Translations under genes and position numbers: made by a program | Part shown: piece by piece, positions 39,401 to 53,330 of the stretch | Numbering within the stretch: position 1 is the first letter of the stretch | Layout: the number at the start of each line of letters is the position of its first letter | NCBI GenBank assembly: GCA_019009955.1 | Contig: CM032228.1 | Span: 8,525,001 to 8,589,000, forward strand | Source: Riptortus pedestris | Taxonomy: Eukaryota > Arthropoda > Insecta > Hemiptera > Alydidae | DNA: 64,000 nt | Direction: 5' to 3' | Notes under the pieces: model-generated | Seen by the model: only the letters and a program-made list of their open reading frames with translations | Database searches by the model: none | What the model was told of the DNA's origin: nothing

Positions 39401-42400
39401 AAGTTTACTTCCAAGATGTACTAAACAGTAATTTTAATAATGGTTATAAATTACGTAAAATCGTTGTCATCGGTGTGCTTTGGTCTAACGGGCATCTATT
39501 CAACTCTGATTTGGAATAAAGAATATTATCCATGATTATGATTTGTGTGGTCCATTATGAAAAAAGTTGGTCACGTAGGGGCTTCGTAAACTAAGCAGAT
39601 TTCCCAAATTAAGTTTTACAATAGAGAAATTTGCATATTAGTAGCAATTAAGACCACCGTGATTAAATACAAAAATTAATGAGAAATCTCTCAGTTAATT
39701 AGCTCCCAACGGAAACGGCTTCTGAATTGCAAATAAATAGGTCTGCCAACCACTCAGAGCAGAACAGATAGATAGACATATGCTCTACCGGATAGAAAAA
39801 CAATTACTGACATATTTCTGAATATAAAATATCAACTTTATTGCAAAAGTATTTAGTATATCTAGTACTGTAAGTTATAATGAATCAGAATAATTTTTAT
39901 CGCAATCACTCAAATTTTAGTAGTAACTAAAGAAGGTCAAAAAAACGTATTTGCATATATCTCTCAACGAGAAGCTTAGACGGAGTCTCTAAACCAATTT
40001 CGTGAGAGCCGAACAGTTACGGAAACGGGCGAACTAACATTCTGCTGAAACTTATGAACACAACCGACTCTTCCATCTTCAATGAAACACATAAAAGAAG
40101 CGCCGTTCCTCAATACAATTCTCTACCTGTCAAGAGCCCCCCGCATGGTGCTGCCATATCTGTGCCAGTCCTGGCAACTAGCAGAAAGCACCCAGCTGGT
40201 AGCATAAAACTAAAACTAGTAGAATAAAAAAAAAGTCCGTCACGCAGGGGCTGCGTAAACTAAGCAGATTTCCCACGTGAAGTTATCCATTACAGAAATC
40301 TCCATACGAGAGCAGAACAATTACGGCAAATGGCCGAACTAGCTTTTGGCGGGAAACTCAGTCATGCGTTATCGGCCAACAATTAATAAAATGCAAATAT
40401 CTCGGTTAGCATTCAAGATAGAGAATAAATGTATATAACAATATTTATAGTAAATTTAATTTACAATAAGATAGGTTCTATACAATGTTTCGATCCGATG
40501 CATAATAACGGAGATATTTTGAATTTTCAAAAATCCGAACAAAATGCAAATATCTTGGTTACTATTCAAGTTAGAGAATAAATTTATATAATAATATTTA
40601 ATCGTTTTATGCAAAAAGAAAGATCAAGTTCGTTAATGGGTGAAATGCTACAAGTGGGAGGTTTAGAGCGGAGGAATTACAACTTTCTTATATCTACATT
40701 ATTATGCTTCGGATCGAAATATTGTATAGAACCAATCACATTGCGAATGTAATGTTCTATAAACTTTGTTACGTACGTATTTTGACTATCTTTATTATTA
40801 TTATTATTATTATTATTTATTAACGTCCATTTTTTGCAACTTAGGCTAATCGGGACGGGTTATCTACAGGTTACCGCCCTTTTCTAGCCAGGGTGGGATT
40901 TTAGGACGTTATTTAATGAATTTCGTCACTAAATAATTTCCTTTGCCCAGGCAAGAATCGAACTCACCACTCTAGGTTTACCATATGAACAAAAATAAAA
41001 GTTAACCTTCATACCCAAAAACTTATCTTTATTATTAACCCTGATATTTAGAGTTAGCAATTTATAGTTTTCGGCTTCAGTAATACCATATTCCTACACA
41101 TGGCATAGTAACAATAACCTGTTTTATTATGAAGCATATTATTTGAAGCATAAATACCAAATATTGTTCTCATTGAACTTTTACTTTTTGAGATAAATGC
41201 AAGTAAGTGGTACACGTGGGAAATCTGCTTAGTTTACGCCGCTACTGCCTTACGGAATTTCTTTATTATTTATTACCAATTTAAAGGAATGGGGCGAGTC
41301 TTCCATGAAATTGAAGACATATTTTTGCAATATCTTTGTTAAAATTGTGTTCTTCTAAGGAGCAAATTTCCAAAACATAAAATTTTTTTTTTTCGTTTAC
41401 AGAAACAAATTGACACCTCTTTTTACATCGGTGAAATTGAAATACATGTTCCAATCGATGGGGGAATGCGGGAAACATCTTGATGAGTTGCTGGCAGCCA
41501 ACGATGGGAAGGTGGTGGACATGAAGGATGTGACCAGCAGATACACTTTGGATGTCATCGGGTAAGGAACACCATTAGTCATACCTAGTAATATAGTTAC
41601 AGGCAACAGCTGATAATGGGACATATTGGTAGTTATAGGCAACAGCTGATAAGGGGGCATATTGGTAGTTATAGGCTACAGCTGATAATGGGCATATTGG
41701 TAGTTACAGGCTACAGCTGATAATGGGCATATTGGTAGTTACGGGCTACAGCTGATAATGGGGCATATTGATAGTTATAGGCAACAGCTGATAATGGACA
41801 TATTGGTAGTTACAAGCAACAGCTGATAATGGTGCATATTGGTAGTTATAGGGAACAGATGATAATGGTGCATATTGGTAGTTATAGGGAACAGATGATA
41901 ATGGTGCATATTGGTATTTACAAGCAACAGCTGATAATGGTTCATATTGGTAGTTACAAGCAACAGCTGATAATGGTTCATATTGGTAGTTATAGGCTAC
42001 AGCTGATAATGGTGCTTATTGGTATTTACAAGCAACAGCTGATAATGGTTCATATTGGTAGTTATAGGCTACAGCTGATAATGGTGCATATTGGTAGTTA
42101 TAGGGAACAGATGATAATGGGGCATATTGGTAGTTATAGGCTACAGCTGATAATGGGGCATATTGGTATTTACAAGCAACAGCTGATAATAGTGCATATT
42201 GGTAGTTATAGGCTACAACTAATAATGGGCATATTGGTAGTTATAGGCTACAGCTGATAATGGTTCATATTGGTAGTTATAGGCTACAGCTGATAATGGT
42301 TCATATTGGTATTTACAAGCAACAGCTGATAATAGTGCATATTGGTAGTTATAGGCTACACCTAATAATGGGCATATTGGTAGTTATAGGCTACAGCTGA

Positions 42401-43414
42401 TAATGGTTCATATTGGTAGTTATAGGCTACAGCTGATAATGGTTCATATTGGTAGTTATAGGCTACAGCTGATAATGGTTCATATTGGTAGTTATAGGCT
42501 ACAGCTGATAATGGTTCATATTGGTAGTTATAGGCTACAGCTGATAATGGTTCATATTGGTAGTTATAGGCAACAGCTGATAATGGTTCATATTGGTAGT
42601 TATAGGCTACAGCTGATAATGGTTCATATTGGTAGTTATAGGCTACAGCTGATAATGGTTCATATTGGTATTTACAAGCAACAGCTGATAATTGGGCAAA
42701 TTGGTATTTATTGGCAAAAGCTGAAAATGGGGCTTTATGTCTCAAGCAATATCACGATTCCTTTTAAGCATGCCCGAAGAAATCAAGTTTCTAAATCACA
42801 TCTAAAATTTTAACAATGCCAAAGATAAATTTAGGTTTAAATGGAAAAATGAGCAAAATTAAACACAATCGAGAAGCGAATGTGTTTAATTTGGCTCATT
42901 TTCCCATTTAAACCTAAATTTATCTTAGCCATTGTTAAAATTTTAGATAAAAATAATATCGTAACAAAGAGGAAGATAAAATATAAACATAATTAAAAAT
43001 TAAAAAAAAAATGTTTTATACAAGGAAACTGAGATAAATAATTTATATAATATATTTATTAACCTTTTTATTTATCATAAAGTCAACTATTCAGCCTTTT
43101 TAGGGTTGAGCTGCAAGCAATGTTTCATCAATGTAAACAGATGGTTTGGATTACTGTTTATCAAACGTTATCACTTTGGAGCGAACTCAATGCTGAAATA
43201 TATTATTATTTCATATTATTATACAACTTTCGGGGCAATGGATTAATTATAACCCAATTAATAAACTATTTTTCTACCAATTAATATAGAACAAATTGAG
43301 CCTTGGCAAATCAGCTATTGAGGTTTTACTCATGACGCCATTTACTATAAATTTCATCATATGGTCATCGATCCTACTTAGGATATGAGGAAAGTGAGGT
43401 CCTTTCAATATGCA

Positions 43415-43465
<51 letters not shown>

Positions 43466-44779
43466 GTAACCTCTGTCTGTACATTGATTTTTTTCGCGAA
43501 ATTTCACGATAACTTTCCGTTTCACATGTCATAGACACCATAACTGCATTTTGTTTCTTTCGTGTGTGTTTGTTTGTTTGTTACCATTTCACGCATAAAC
43601 GGTTGAACCGATTTTTTATGAAACTTGGTATGTATATTACTACTAGCCCAACTTAGACTTTAGGCTATATTAATACTCTTTAAAACAAGCAGGAGTGGGG
43701 GTTGTAGGGAAGGCCTGAAATTAAAAATAGCGATATTTCGTTTCCTATTGGTTTTTTGGCAAATACGAAAAACAAAAGTTCTTTATTTTGTTATTTAGAG
43801 ACACTTTTGTTACACTATCGTTGTATACCGAAGTATAAAGACGTTATACGCTAAACATTATAGCGGGAGTCAACAATTTTATTTGGCACAAAAGACTCAA
43901 CCGAATTTAATAAAAGTCAGTAAACTTATTAGCACTAACGCCTTTCTTGTAATAAGCCATACTAACATTTCTAGGGACGGGCAGGAGTGGGGGTTGTAAG
44001 GGAGGCCTGACATTAAAAATAGTAGAGTTTTGTTTTCCATTGGGTTTTCTGCAAATATACACATGACACAAGTTGTTTATTTTGTTATTTAGAGTAACTT
44101 TTGTGATATTCATTTTTGTCGTATAACAAAGTATAAACGAGTTATACACTAATAACTAGAGCGGGAGCCAACAATTTTGTTGGGCACTAACTATTGAACC
44201 GAACTTAAAAAAAACTCGGAAGGTGAATTAGCATTCATTCTTCCATGATTATAAGATATATTAAAGTTTTTAGGTCCAAACGGGAGTAGGGGTTATAAGG
44301 TAGGCCTGAAATGAAAAATTGTGATATTCCGATTCCAATTGGTTTTTCAACGATGAATTCCCGGGCATTTCCGGGTAATTAGCTAGATTGTATATACAAA
44401 ATACGTACTTTATACATAATATTTAATTATAATAAATATAATAATATTTATATCAATATCAATAATATTGAATTATTCACGGTGTGTCAAACAGTGGAGA
44501 GGGAATGATTAGAGACTTATTTTCATTTATTCTTCAAATCTAAAATTTTTTTTCCATAAGACACCCAAGGTGACCCTTATTTATTTTACCATTTGGTTAT
44601 GCGATAAAGGGTGTAAATCGCTATAATTGCGTGACACCAAACAAACAAATAAATAACTTACGGAGAAAAGTGCGCCGAGACGGGAAGAGCAGTTGTACCC
44701 ATTCAAGCATTGCCAAAAACAAAATAAAATCTTTCTATGTTTCAAATGATTTTCCGAGCGAAGCCGGGTACCTTGGCTA

Positions 44780-44840
<61 letters not shown>

Positions 44841-46522
44841 TGTCTGTTACCGCTCTAGCAGCCATAATTTTTGTTTGATAGTTACGAAACTCAATAATGA
44901 TCGTTTTGTGTAATGGTAGGAACCAGTGGGAAGAGGGGTGTAGATGTGAATTTCGACAATTTCAAATATCTCCGTTACTATAAACTAACTATTGTACATA
45001 GAAAATCTTATTACAAATTAAATAACCTATAAATATTATAATATAAATTCTTTCTCTATATCAAATATTAACCTAGATATCTGATTTTCATTAATTATCT
45101 GCCTTCAAAAAACCAGCCCTTCTTTGTCATCGCACGTTATGAATAAGCCAACATATCATGAACTATCTTATTCCAAACTGAGATACTTAATATTGTGTTC
45201 AACAAATCTTTTCTAAACGAGATACAGGCAAATTCGTCTTGGATTACTGAAATTGGAGAGATTGAGATGAAAATTATTCTGGTTCATTATAAGTAGCAGC
45301 ACTAGATATGCTAAATAGTTTTCATTAAAATTAATATATTATATTCACATATATTTTCATGTAGCTATTGAGTTCTGAGGGTTGGCTGGCATGATTTTTA
45401 TTTTGTTTTTTTACAATTCAGACGCTTTCCGTTTTGGAGGTTATTAAAATTTAAATTGACTTAAAGATTTCTCATTGGCATTTGTATTTATTCACGGTGG
45501 CATTTAGTGTACATGTGTGTAGATTTATCTATTGTAAAATTGCATAATTTAGCAGCCTCTGCGTGACCGACTTTTAAGGGTATTACTCAAATAGAGAAGC
45601 CCGTCACGCTGGGCATGCGTAAACTAAGCAGATTTCCCACTTGCGTCCCGTAATTGCATTTATCTCATGAAGTAAGAGTTCAATGAGAACAATATTTGGT
45701 ATTTAGGCTTCAAATAAAGTGTTTCATAATATAACAGCTTATTGTTGATATGACATGAGTAGGAGTGGGGGTTCACTGAAGGCCGAAAACCAAAAAACCC
45801 GAATATCTCGGTTAATATTAAAGATAATGAAAACATGTACATAATAACATTTATAGATTTGTTCATTTTCAATAAGGTTGGTTCTATACAAGTTTTCGAT
45901 CTGACGAATAGCAACGGAGATATTTTGAACTTTCTAAAATCCTCCCCTCTAATTCAATTTTTCGTTGTTTGTTTAGTGAGGCCTATTGTTATGAGATAAC
46001 ATGTTACACAATGCGAGTGGTACAAGGGAAATGTATTAACACGTACACTAGAGATAACAAGAAAAAAAATCCGTCACGCAGGGGCTGCGTGAACTAAGCA
46101 GATTTCCCTCGTGAAGTTTTACAATAGAGAAATCTGCATACTAATAACAGTAGTAGTGACGAAGCTCTAAACCAATTCACGAGGGACGAATAGTTACGGA
46201 AACGACAGAACTAGCTTTCGGCGGAAAGTCGCGAATGTAGCCGACTACACACACACAATACAAATGCAAATATCTCGGTTAATATTCAAGATAGAGAATA
46301 AATCTTTAGAACAATATTTATAGTAAATTTAATTTGCAATAAGATTAATTCTATACACTTCGATCCGATGCATAGTAACGGAGATATTTCGAGAATCCCC
46401 CCTCTAAACCCCTCCACCAACTGGTCCGATTTCAGCCATTAACGAACTTGATCTTTCATTTTACATAAAACGATTAAATATCGAGTTTTGTAACGATCAA
46501 ACAAATATTGCGACCGCTAGAG

Positions 46523-46566
<44 letters not shown>

Positions 46567-48707
46567 TTATATATATAATTCTAACGTACGTGCGTATGTC
46601 ACTGAACTCCTCCTAGACGGATGGACCGATTTGATTGAATTTCTAAATACGCGTTCGGGTGACGCCCCGGATGGTTTAGCGCCGCAGATCGGCCCGGCAG
46701 ATGGAGCAGGAGTGGGGGTCGTGAGGGTGGCCTGAAATTAAAAATAGCCGTATTTCGTTTCCTATTGGATTTTCGCCAAATATGCACAGGATAAGAGTAG
46801 TTTATGTTGTTATTTGGAGTAACTTTTGTCATGTTCACTTTTGCCGTATAATAAAGTATAAACGAGATATACAGTAAGAAAGTAAAGTGGGGCCAACAAT
46901 TTTATTGGGCCCCAACGATTGAACCGAACTGAACAAAACTCGGTATGTGAATTAGCGTTAGTTCTACCATGGTTATAAGCTGTACTAAATTTGTTAAGTT
47001 CGAACGGGAGTGGGGGTTTACTGAAGGCCGAAAACTAAAAAACGCCGATATCTCGGTTAATATTAAAGACAGTGAAAAAAGGTACGTGACAACGTTTATA
47101 GATCTTTTAATTTGCAAAAAGATTGGTTATATACAAAATTTCGATCAGACTCAAACTACCGGAGATATTTCGAATTTTCGAAAATCCTCCCCTCTAAATC
47201 CCCCCTCCCAATGATCCGATTCCAGCCGTTGAATGATCCGTCTTTTAATGTGAAACGTTTAAATAAGGAGTTTGGTAACGATCAAGCAAAAATTGCGACC
47301 GCTAGAGCGTTAACAGGCTAGTACACCTCTATCTTTATATATATAATTCTAGCGTACGTGTGTATGTCACTGAACTCCTCCTAGACGGATGGTCCTATTT
47401 GATTGAATTTTTAAATACGCGTTCGGGTGACGCCCCGGATGGTTTAGCGCCGCAGATCGGCCAGGCAGATGGAGCAGGTCTCCGGTCGAAGGGCGAAGGG
47501 CGAGGTTATTGGAAATGTAATGAATTGTTAATATGTTTGTCTAATGTATGTCCTTAGAGTTTAATTATGTCATCTAAATAAAGATGTTTTCAGCAGCGAG
47601 AGGTTTACACTTTCTGACATTGTTATTTATTGTCCAAATATATTTTAATTTCTTTTGAATGTTGCAATTATTTTCTTTTATTTATTTATATTTATGTATT
47701 TGCATATTATTGTTGAGGGTTTTGATTTATTTCAATTATTGGTCTACAACTGTTTGTTTTTAAGAACGTATATGGCGCATTCTACCAGAGAATCATAGAA
47801 CTAAAACGTCTTCTTTTCCTTCTCTCATATTTTCCTTTTCTTTTTGCGTACCAAGTTTTCGCGATATTTTGTTTACTATTTGTGTTTTGGCAAACGTGCA
47901 CATAACAAATGTTATTTTTTGCGTTGTTAAAAGAAGATTTTTTAAAACATAACATTATTAAATTTAATATCCTAATCGCTTGATATATCATGCAGGACAA
48001 CGGCTGCCGGGTCCGCTAGTATATATATATAATTTTGAACGGTCCTCATTTTCATTATCTTCTGGGTAAGATCGATGGACATTTGAGTAAAATTTTCGAA
48101 TGTCCACTCATGAGTATGACCTCAATAGCTGATTTCCCTTAAAGGAAATCTGCCGAAATGTAATAATGTTATCCTTCATCTGTGTTCAATATTCTAGGTC
48201 TATTGCCTATGGGGTTAATGCAAATACGCTCAAAAACCCCAACACGACCTTCAAGGAAATGGCCTACAAAATGATGGAATTCGGACTGATCCCTCAGATG
48301 AAATTCTTCTTCGTGATATTAGCTCCGAGACTGTTGAAACTGCTCGGGATCACGGCTACTTTCATCGCCGACAAGACTGGGCTGTATTTCTGTGAGATCA
48401 TCAGAGATGCTCTTGCAGAACGGAAGAAGTCTGGAGTGGAGAGGCCGGACTTTGTGCAACTGATGGTGGGACTGCAGGAGAAAGGCAAGGTGGAGACCCA
48501 CGGACACGATGCAACTGATGACTATCTCGTCATAGACAGAACTATCGACAGCAAAGGTAACAAACATTTATACTATTTCAACAGGTCTACCCTTAAGGGA
48601 AATCTGCTATTGAGGTCGTACTCATTACACGACTTTCAAAAATTTTCTTCAAATGTCCGTTGATCCTACCCAGGAGATGACGAAAATGAGGTCCGTTCAA
48701 AATCACA

Positions 48708-48804
<97 letters not shown>

Positions 48805-49618
48805 TATTTATTAAACAATTAAATATTGTTATATACATTTATTCTCTATCTTGAATATTAACCAAGATATTTGCATTTTTATTAAGTGTGTGCGGTTAAC
48901 GGACGAGATGAGATCGGAGAACTTCGGATCTAGTCGTGAGATTTCACCAAAAGGTAGTTGGACCGTTTCCGTAACTGTTTGGCTTTCGTGAAATTTCTCT
49001 ATTTTAAAACTTCACGTGGGAAATCTGTATAGTTTACGCAGAGCCTGCGTGGCGGGCTTTTAGCAGATTCCGCTTATGAGAAATCAGCTATTTATTATTG
49101 TACTAGATAAGGAAATCATTGGAGACAGAATGATGAAGGTATTTTTTTTTTTTTTTTGGAAAGGCTTTTATGTGCACAATATTTTTACATTTGCCCATCT
49201 CCGTGTTTAGGTCATATTCATATTAGTCATATTAGGTCATATAGTTTATATTTGAAAACTAAAGCGACCTCATAGAATTTTTTAGCCCTGAAGAATAAAA
49301 AGAAAAAAAAACATTTTCTGATCAGACTGTTGAAAATATCATTGGGGAAAATTAATCATAATCATGGATTGCATTCATTCATAGCTATTAAGAACCATTA
49401 CTGAGGTAGCTTTTCTAGGTAAATATTTAGGCAGAATAATGGGGGAGAATGTTATTAATTGCAAGGCTTTCTGAGTTTTTAGTTTTAGAAGATTTCCCTT
49501 CTAAATCTGGGGAAATCAGCTATTGAGGTTATACTCATGGCGGAATTTTCAAAATTTTTCTTCAAATGTCCATCGATCCTACCTAGTAGATGATGAAAAT
49601 GAGATCTGTTCAAAACTG

Positions 49619-49689
<71 letters not shown>

Positions 49690-52131
49690 CTGTTACAGCT
49701 CTAGCGGTCGCAATTTTTGTTTGATCGTTACCAAACTCGATATTTATTCGTTTTATGTAAAATGCAAGATCAAGTTCGTTAACGCCTAAAATCGGACCAG
49801 TGGGAGGGGAGGATTTTAGTAAATTCGAAATATCTTCCGTTACTATAGGTCGGATCAAAAAATTGTACAGAATCAATCTTATTACAAATTAAATTTACTA
49901 TAAATATTGTTATTTACAGTTATTCTCTATCTTGAATATTAACCGGGATATTTTCATTTTTATTAAATCTGAGCGGCTAACGGACGAAGTGACTTTCCCG
50001 CCAAAAGCTAGTTCGGGGCGTTTCATTAACTGCTTGGCTCTCGTGAAATTTCTCTATTGTAAAACTTCACGTGGGAAATCTGCTTAGTTTACGCAGCCCC
50101 TGCGTGACGGACATTTTATTTAATTTTACTGTTTTCTGGAAAATCGATGAACTATTGCTGAGTTTGTCAGACTAAACGTTAACTGGTTACTATTCAACCC
50201 CAATTCGTTTTTCAAAACATTATTGGCCATAAATATCTTATTAGTGGATAGCACTTTTTATTATAAACTAAGTAATATTCACAATTTCTATTCCCAAACA
50301 CATCAAATATATCTATTTTATGTATTTAATAGCCATTCTTAAAAATATTCTATTGTATGCCCGACGAAGAAACATAGTAATCAAAATGTATAATGAGGCT
50401 TAGAACAAGGAAGTTATAGTACTAACCCACATAAAGGGTTTCTTAATTAATTTTATTTATAATATAAAGATAGGTTAAATTGTTTTATATCATTTTAAAA
50501 CAATGGTTTGAATATGGATTTTAATATTTCAGGAGTTGAACTTCCCGAGAATGTTCTGATTGGCGCCGGATTCACTTTCATATTTGCTGGTTTCCATTCG
50601 TCGGCCATGTCTATGTCGTACGCTCTCTTCGAACTTGCCCGCAACCCTGGAGTACTCAAGAAGCTGAGGAGTGAGCTGAAACAAGCCTGTACAGATGGCA
50701 TCACCTATGACAATCTCAAGGACCTCAAGTATTTAGAAAATACTCTTAAAGGTAAATATTTTTTTGATATATTATAAGTTGATCATGTTCAAAATATAGA
50801 AACGAAAATATGTTTGTAATGGCGTGCGGTTAGCTTTTGCGGTAATAATAATAAAGCTATTTCGGCGCCAAAATGTAAAGGCGGGAAGCTTTTTAAAGGC
50901 AATAATAAGAGAGAGCATTAGACTGAAATATTTACTATTTTATGGAAAGATGAGGGGAAATAATACAAGTCACTATTTGAGTTCTCCAAAGAATCAAGTA
51001 TATTGAATTGATTAAGCAACATATAATACACTTTATAGATATAGAGGTTGAAAAAGAAACAAAGGAAACTTAACTTTATAAAATAATTTAGCGGCAAGCC
51101 AATAATATATATATACAATAGAATGATCGATCGGTCCTATATTGTGAGTACTCATTTAATAATTTGCGTAGATAATGCTAGCATTATTAGAAGTAGGTAC
51201 CTGCGGGAAACATATACTTTCCTTGAAGTGGAGTCTTCTTCCGGTGTTATTTTCTGTGTTCCCTATAAGATTCTGTCTTCTAGCTGGTTGCGGTGATCCG
51301 TATATGATGGTAGCGTTGCGGGAGATGAAAGATTGACTATAACTGTGGCGGTAGAACCGTCCCTGGAGAGGCCAACTGAGCGGTTATCTATGAAGCGGTG
51401 TACACACTTTACTGTAGCGGAGAAACGACCCCGGAGGGGGCAAAGCCCCACTGGCCGTAGAAACGACCCCTGAGAGCGTCAAAGCCCAACTGAACTGTAT
51501 CTTTGTAACTAGCCGATGCCTTCTTGAGCTGCAACGTAGTTTCCGCTGTAGGCCACAGCCTTGGTGATCTGCATATGTGTGGCGGGTTTGTGAACTCAGC
51601 GAGCGCGGGAAATTCAAATTCAAATGACGACTGAACAATGTTGGTGGCACATCTTGGGTGTGGCTATGCAGTTCAGGTGACAATGTATTTCCTTGTTCAA
51701 GACAAAACATAGCAAGAAGACACCAACTGTGAAGTCTACGTATAACTGACTAGATCTGTCTACAGACTACTTGAATTGAAATGAAGTCTAATTGTTTCCA
51801 ATAAATACTAATATAACATATTAACAGGAATGAATGAATGGAAAATATCCTTTGCCTCATGTGCCATAAACCAAATAGTTCAATAATAACATTAATAGAT
51901 GTTAATAACTAATAATAATAATAATAGATAATTAAAAATTATTTTTTAACGTCCACTTTTTGCAACCAAGGCTAATTGGGATGGGTTATCTACAGGTTAT
52001 CACCCTTTTAGCAGATTTCCCCTAAGGGAAATCAGCTATTGAGGTTGTACTCATGACGCGATTTTCGAAATTTTTCTTCAAATGACCATCGATCCTACCC
52101 AGGAGATGAAGAAAACGAGGTCCGTTCAAAA

Positions 52132-52189
<58 letters not shown>

Positions 52190-53290
52190 ATATATATATA
52201 AAATTGTAACCTCTGTCTGTACATTGATTTTTTTCGCGAAATTTCACGATAACTTTTCGTTTCACATGTCATAGACACCATAACTGCATTTTGTTTCTTT
52301 GGTGTCTGTTTGTTTGTTTGTTTGTTTATTTGTTTGTTTGTTTGTTTGTTACCTTTTCACGCATAAACGGCTGAACCGAATTTTATGAAACTTGGTATGT
52401 ATATTACTACTAGCCCAACTTAGACTTTAGGCTATATTAATATTCTTTGGGACGAATAGGAGTGGGGGTTATAAGGGAAGCCAGAAATTAAAAATAGCTA
52501 TATTTCGTTTCCTATTGGTTTTTCGGCAAATATGTTTATAACAAAAGTTGTTTATTTTGTTGTTTAGAGTAACTTTTGTTATATACACTTTTTTCGTATA
52601 CCGAATTATAAACGAGATATACGCTGAAACCTATAGCGGAAGTGAAGAAATTTATTTGGGACAAAAGACATAACCGAAATAAATAAAACTCGGTATGTGT
52701 ATTAGCACTAACGCTTTCATTACAACAAGCCATACCAACAATTCTAGGGACGGGCAGGAGTGGGGGTTATAAGGGAAGCCTGAAATTAAAAATAGCGATA
52801 TTTCGTTTCCTATTGGTTTTTCCGCAAATATAAACATAACAGAAGTTGTTTATTTTATTATTTGGAGTAACTTTTGTTATATACACTTTTGTCGTATACC
52901 TAAGTATAAATGAGTTATACGTTAAAACTTTAGCGGGCATTAACGGCTGAACCGAACTTAACAAAACTCGGTATGTCAATTAGCATTAATTCTTTCATGA
53001 TTATAAGTTATATTAAAATTTTTAGGTTCGAACGGGAGGGGGGTTAAAAGGGAGGCCTGAAATAAAAATTCACCATATTTACATGCATAAGAAACGGGAA
53101 ATATCGAAGACTGTGAAGCCTTATCGAAGAAATAATTCTATTATTAGCAAATCCACGGCAAAGATGGGTATCAATCCTAAATACTGGGACGGGTAAATGT
53201 CAAAATATTGTGCAATGTAAAGCCTGATAGAAAATACCATCACCAATCAGCCTCAGATGAATTCCCGGGCGAAGCCGGGTATCTGAGCTA

Positions 53291-53330
<40 letters not shown>

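Noticed and set aside
41829..42813. Open frames of 142, 136 and 127 codons with a 12-residue period
   Set aside because: Both strands are open because of the 36-bp repeat; no codon bias or independent start context, and the array lies in P450 intron 3.
48166..48663. A 165-codon gene beginning MLSFICVQYS
   Set aside because: It is P450 exon 4 read past both splice sites; the leading and trailing residues come from intron and a HINE-like element.
50824..51006. Small frame after exon 5 of the P450
   Set aside because: No splice support; the exon 5 donor at 50752 joins in phase to exon 6, giving the haem-loop region.
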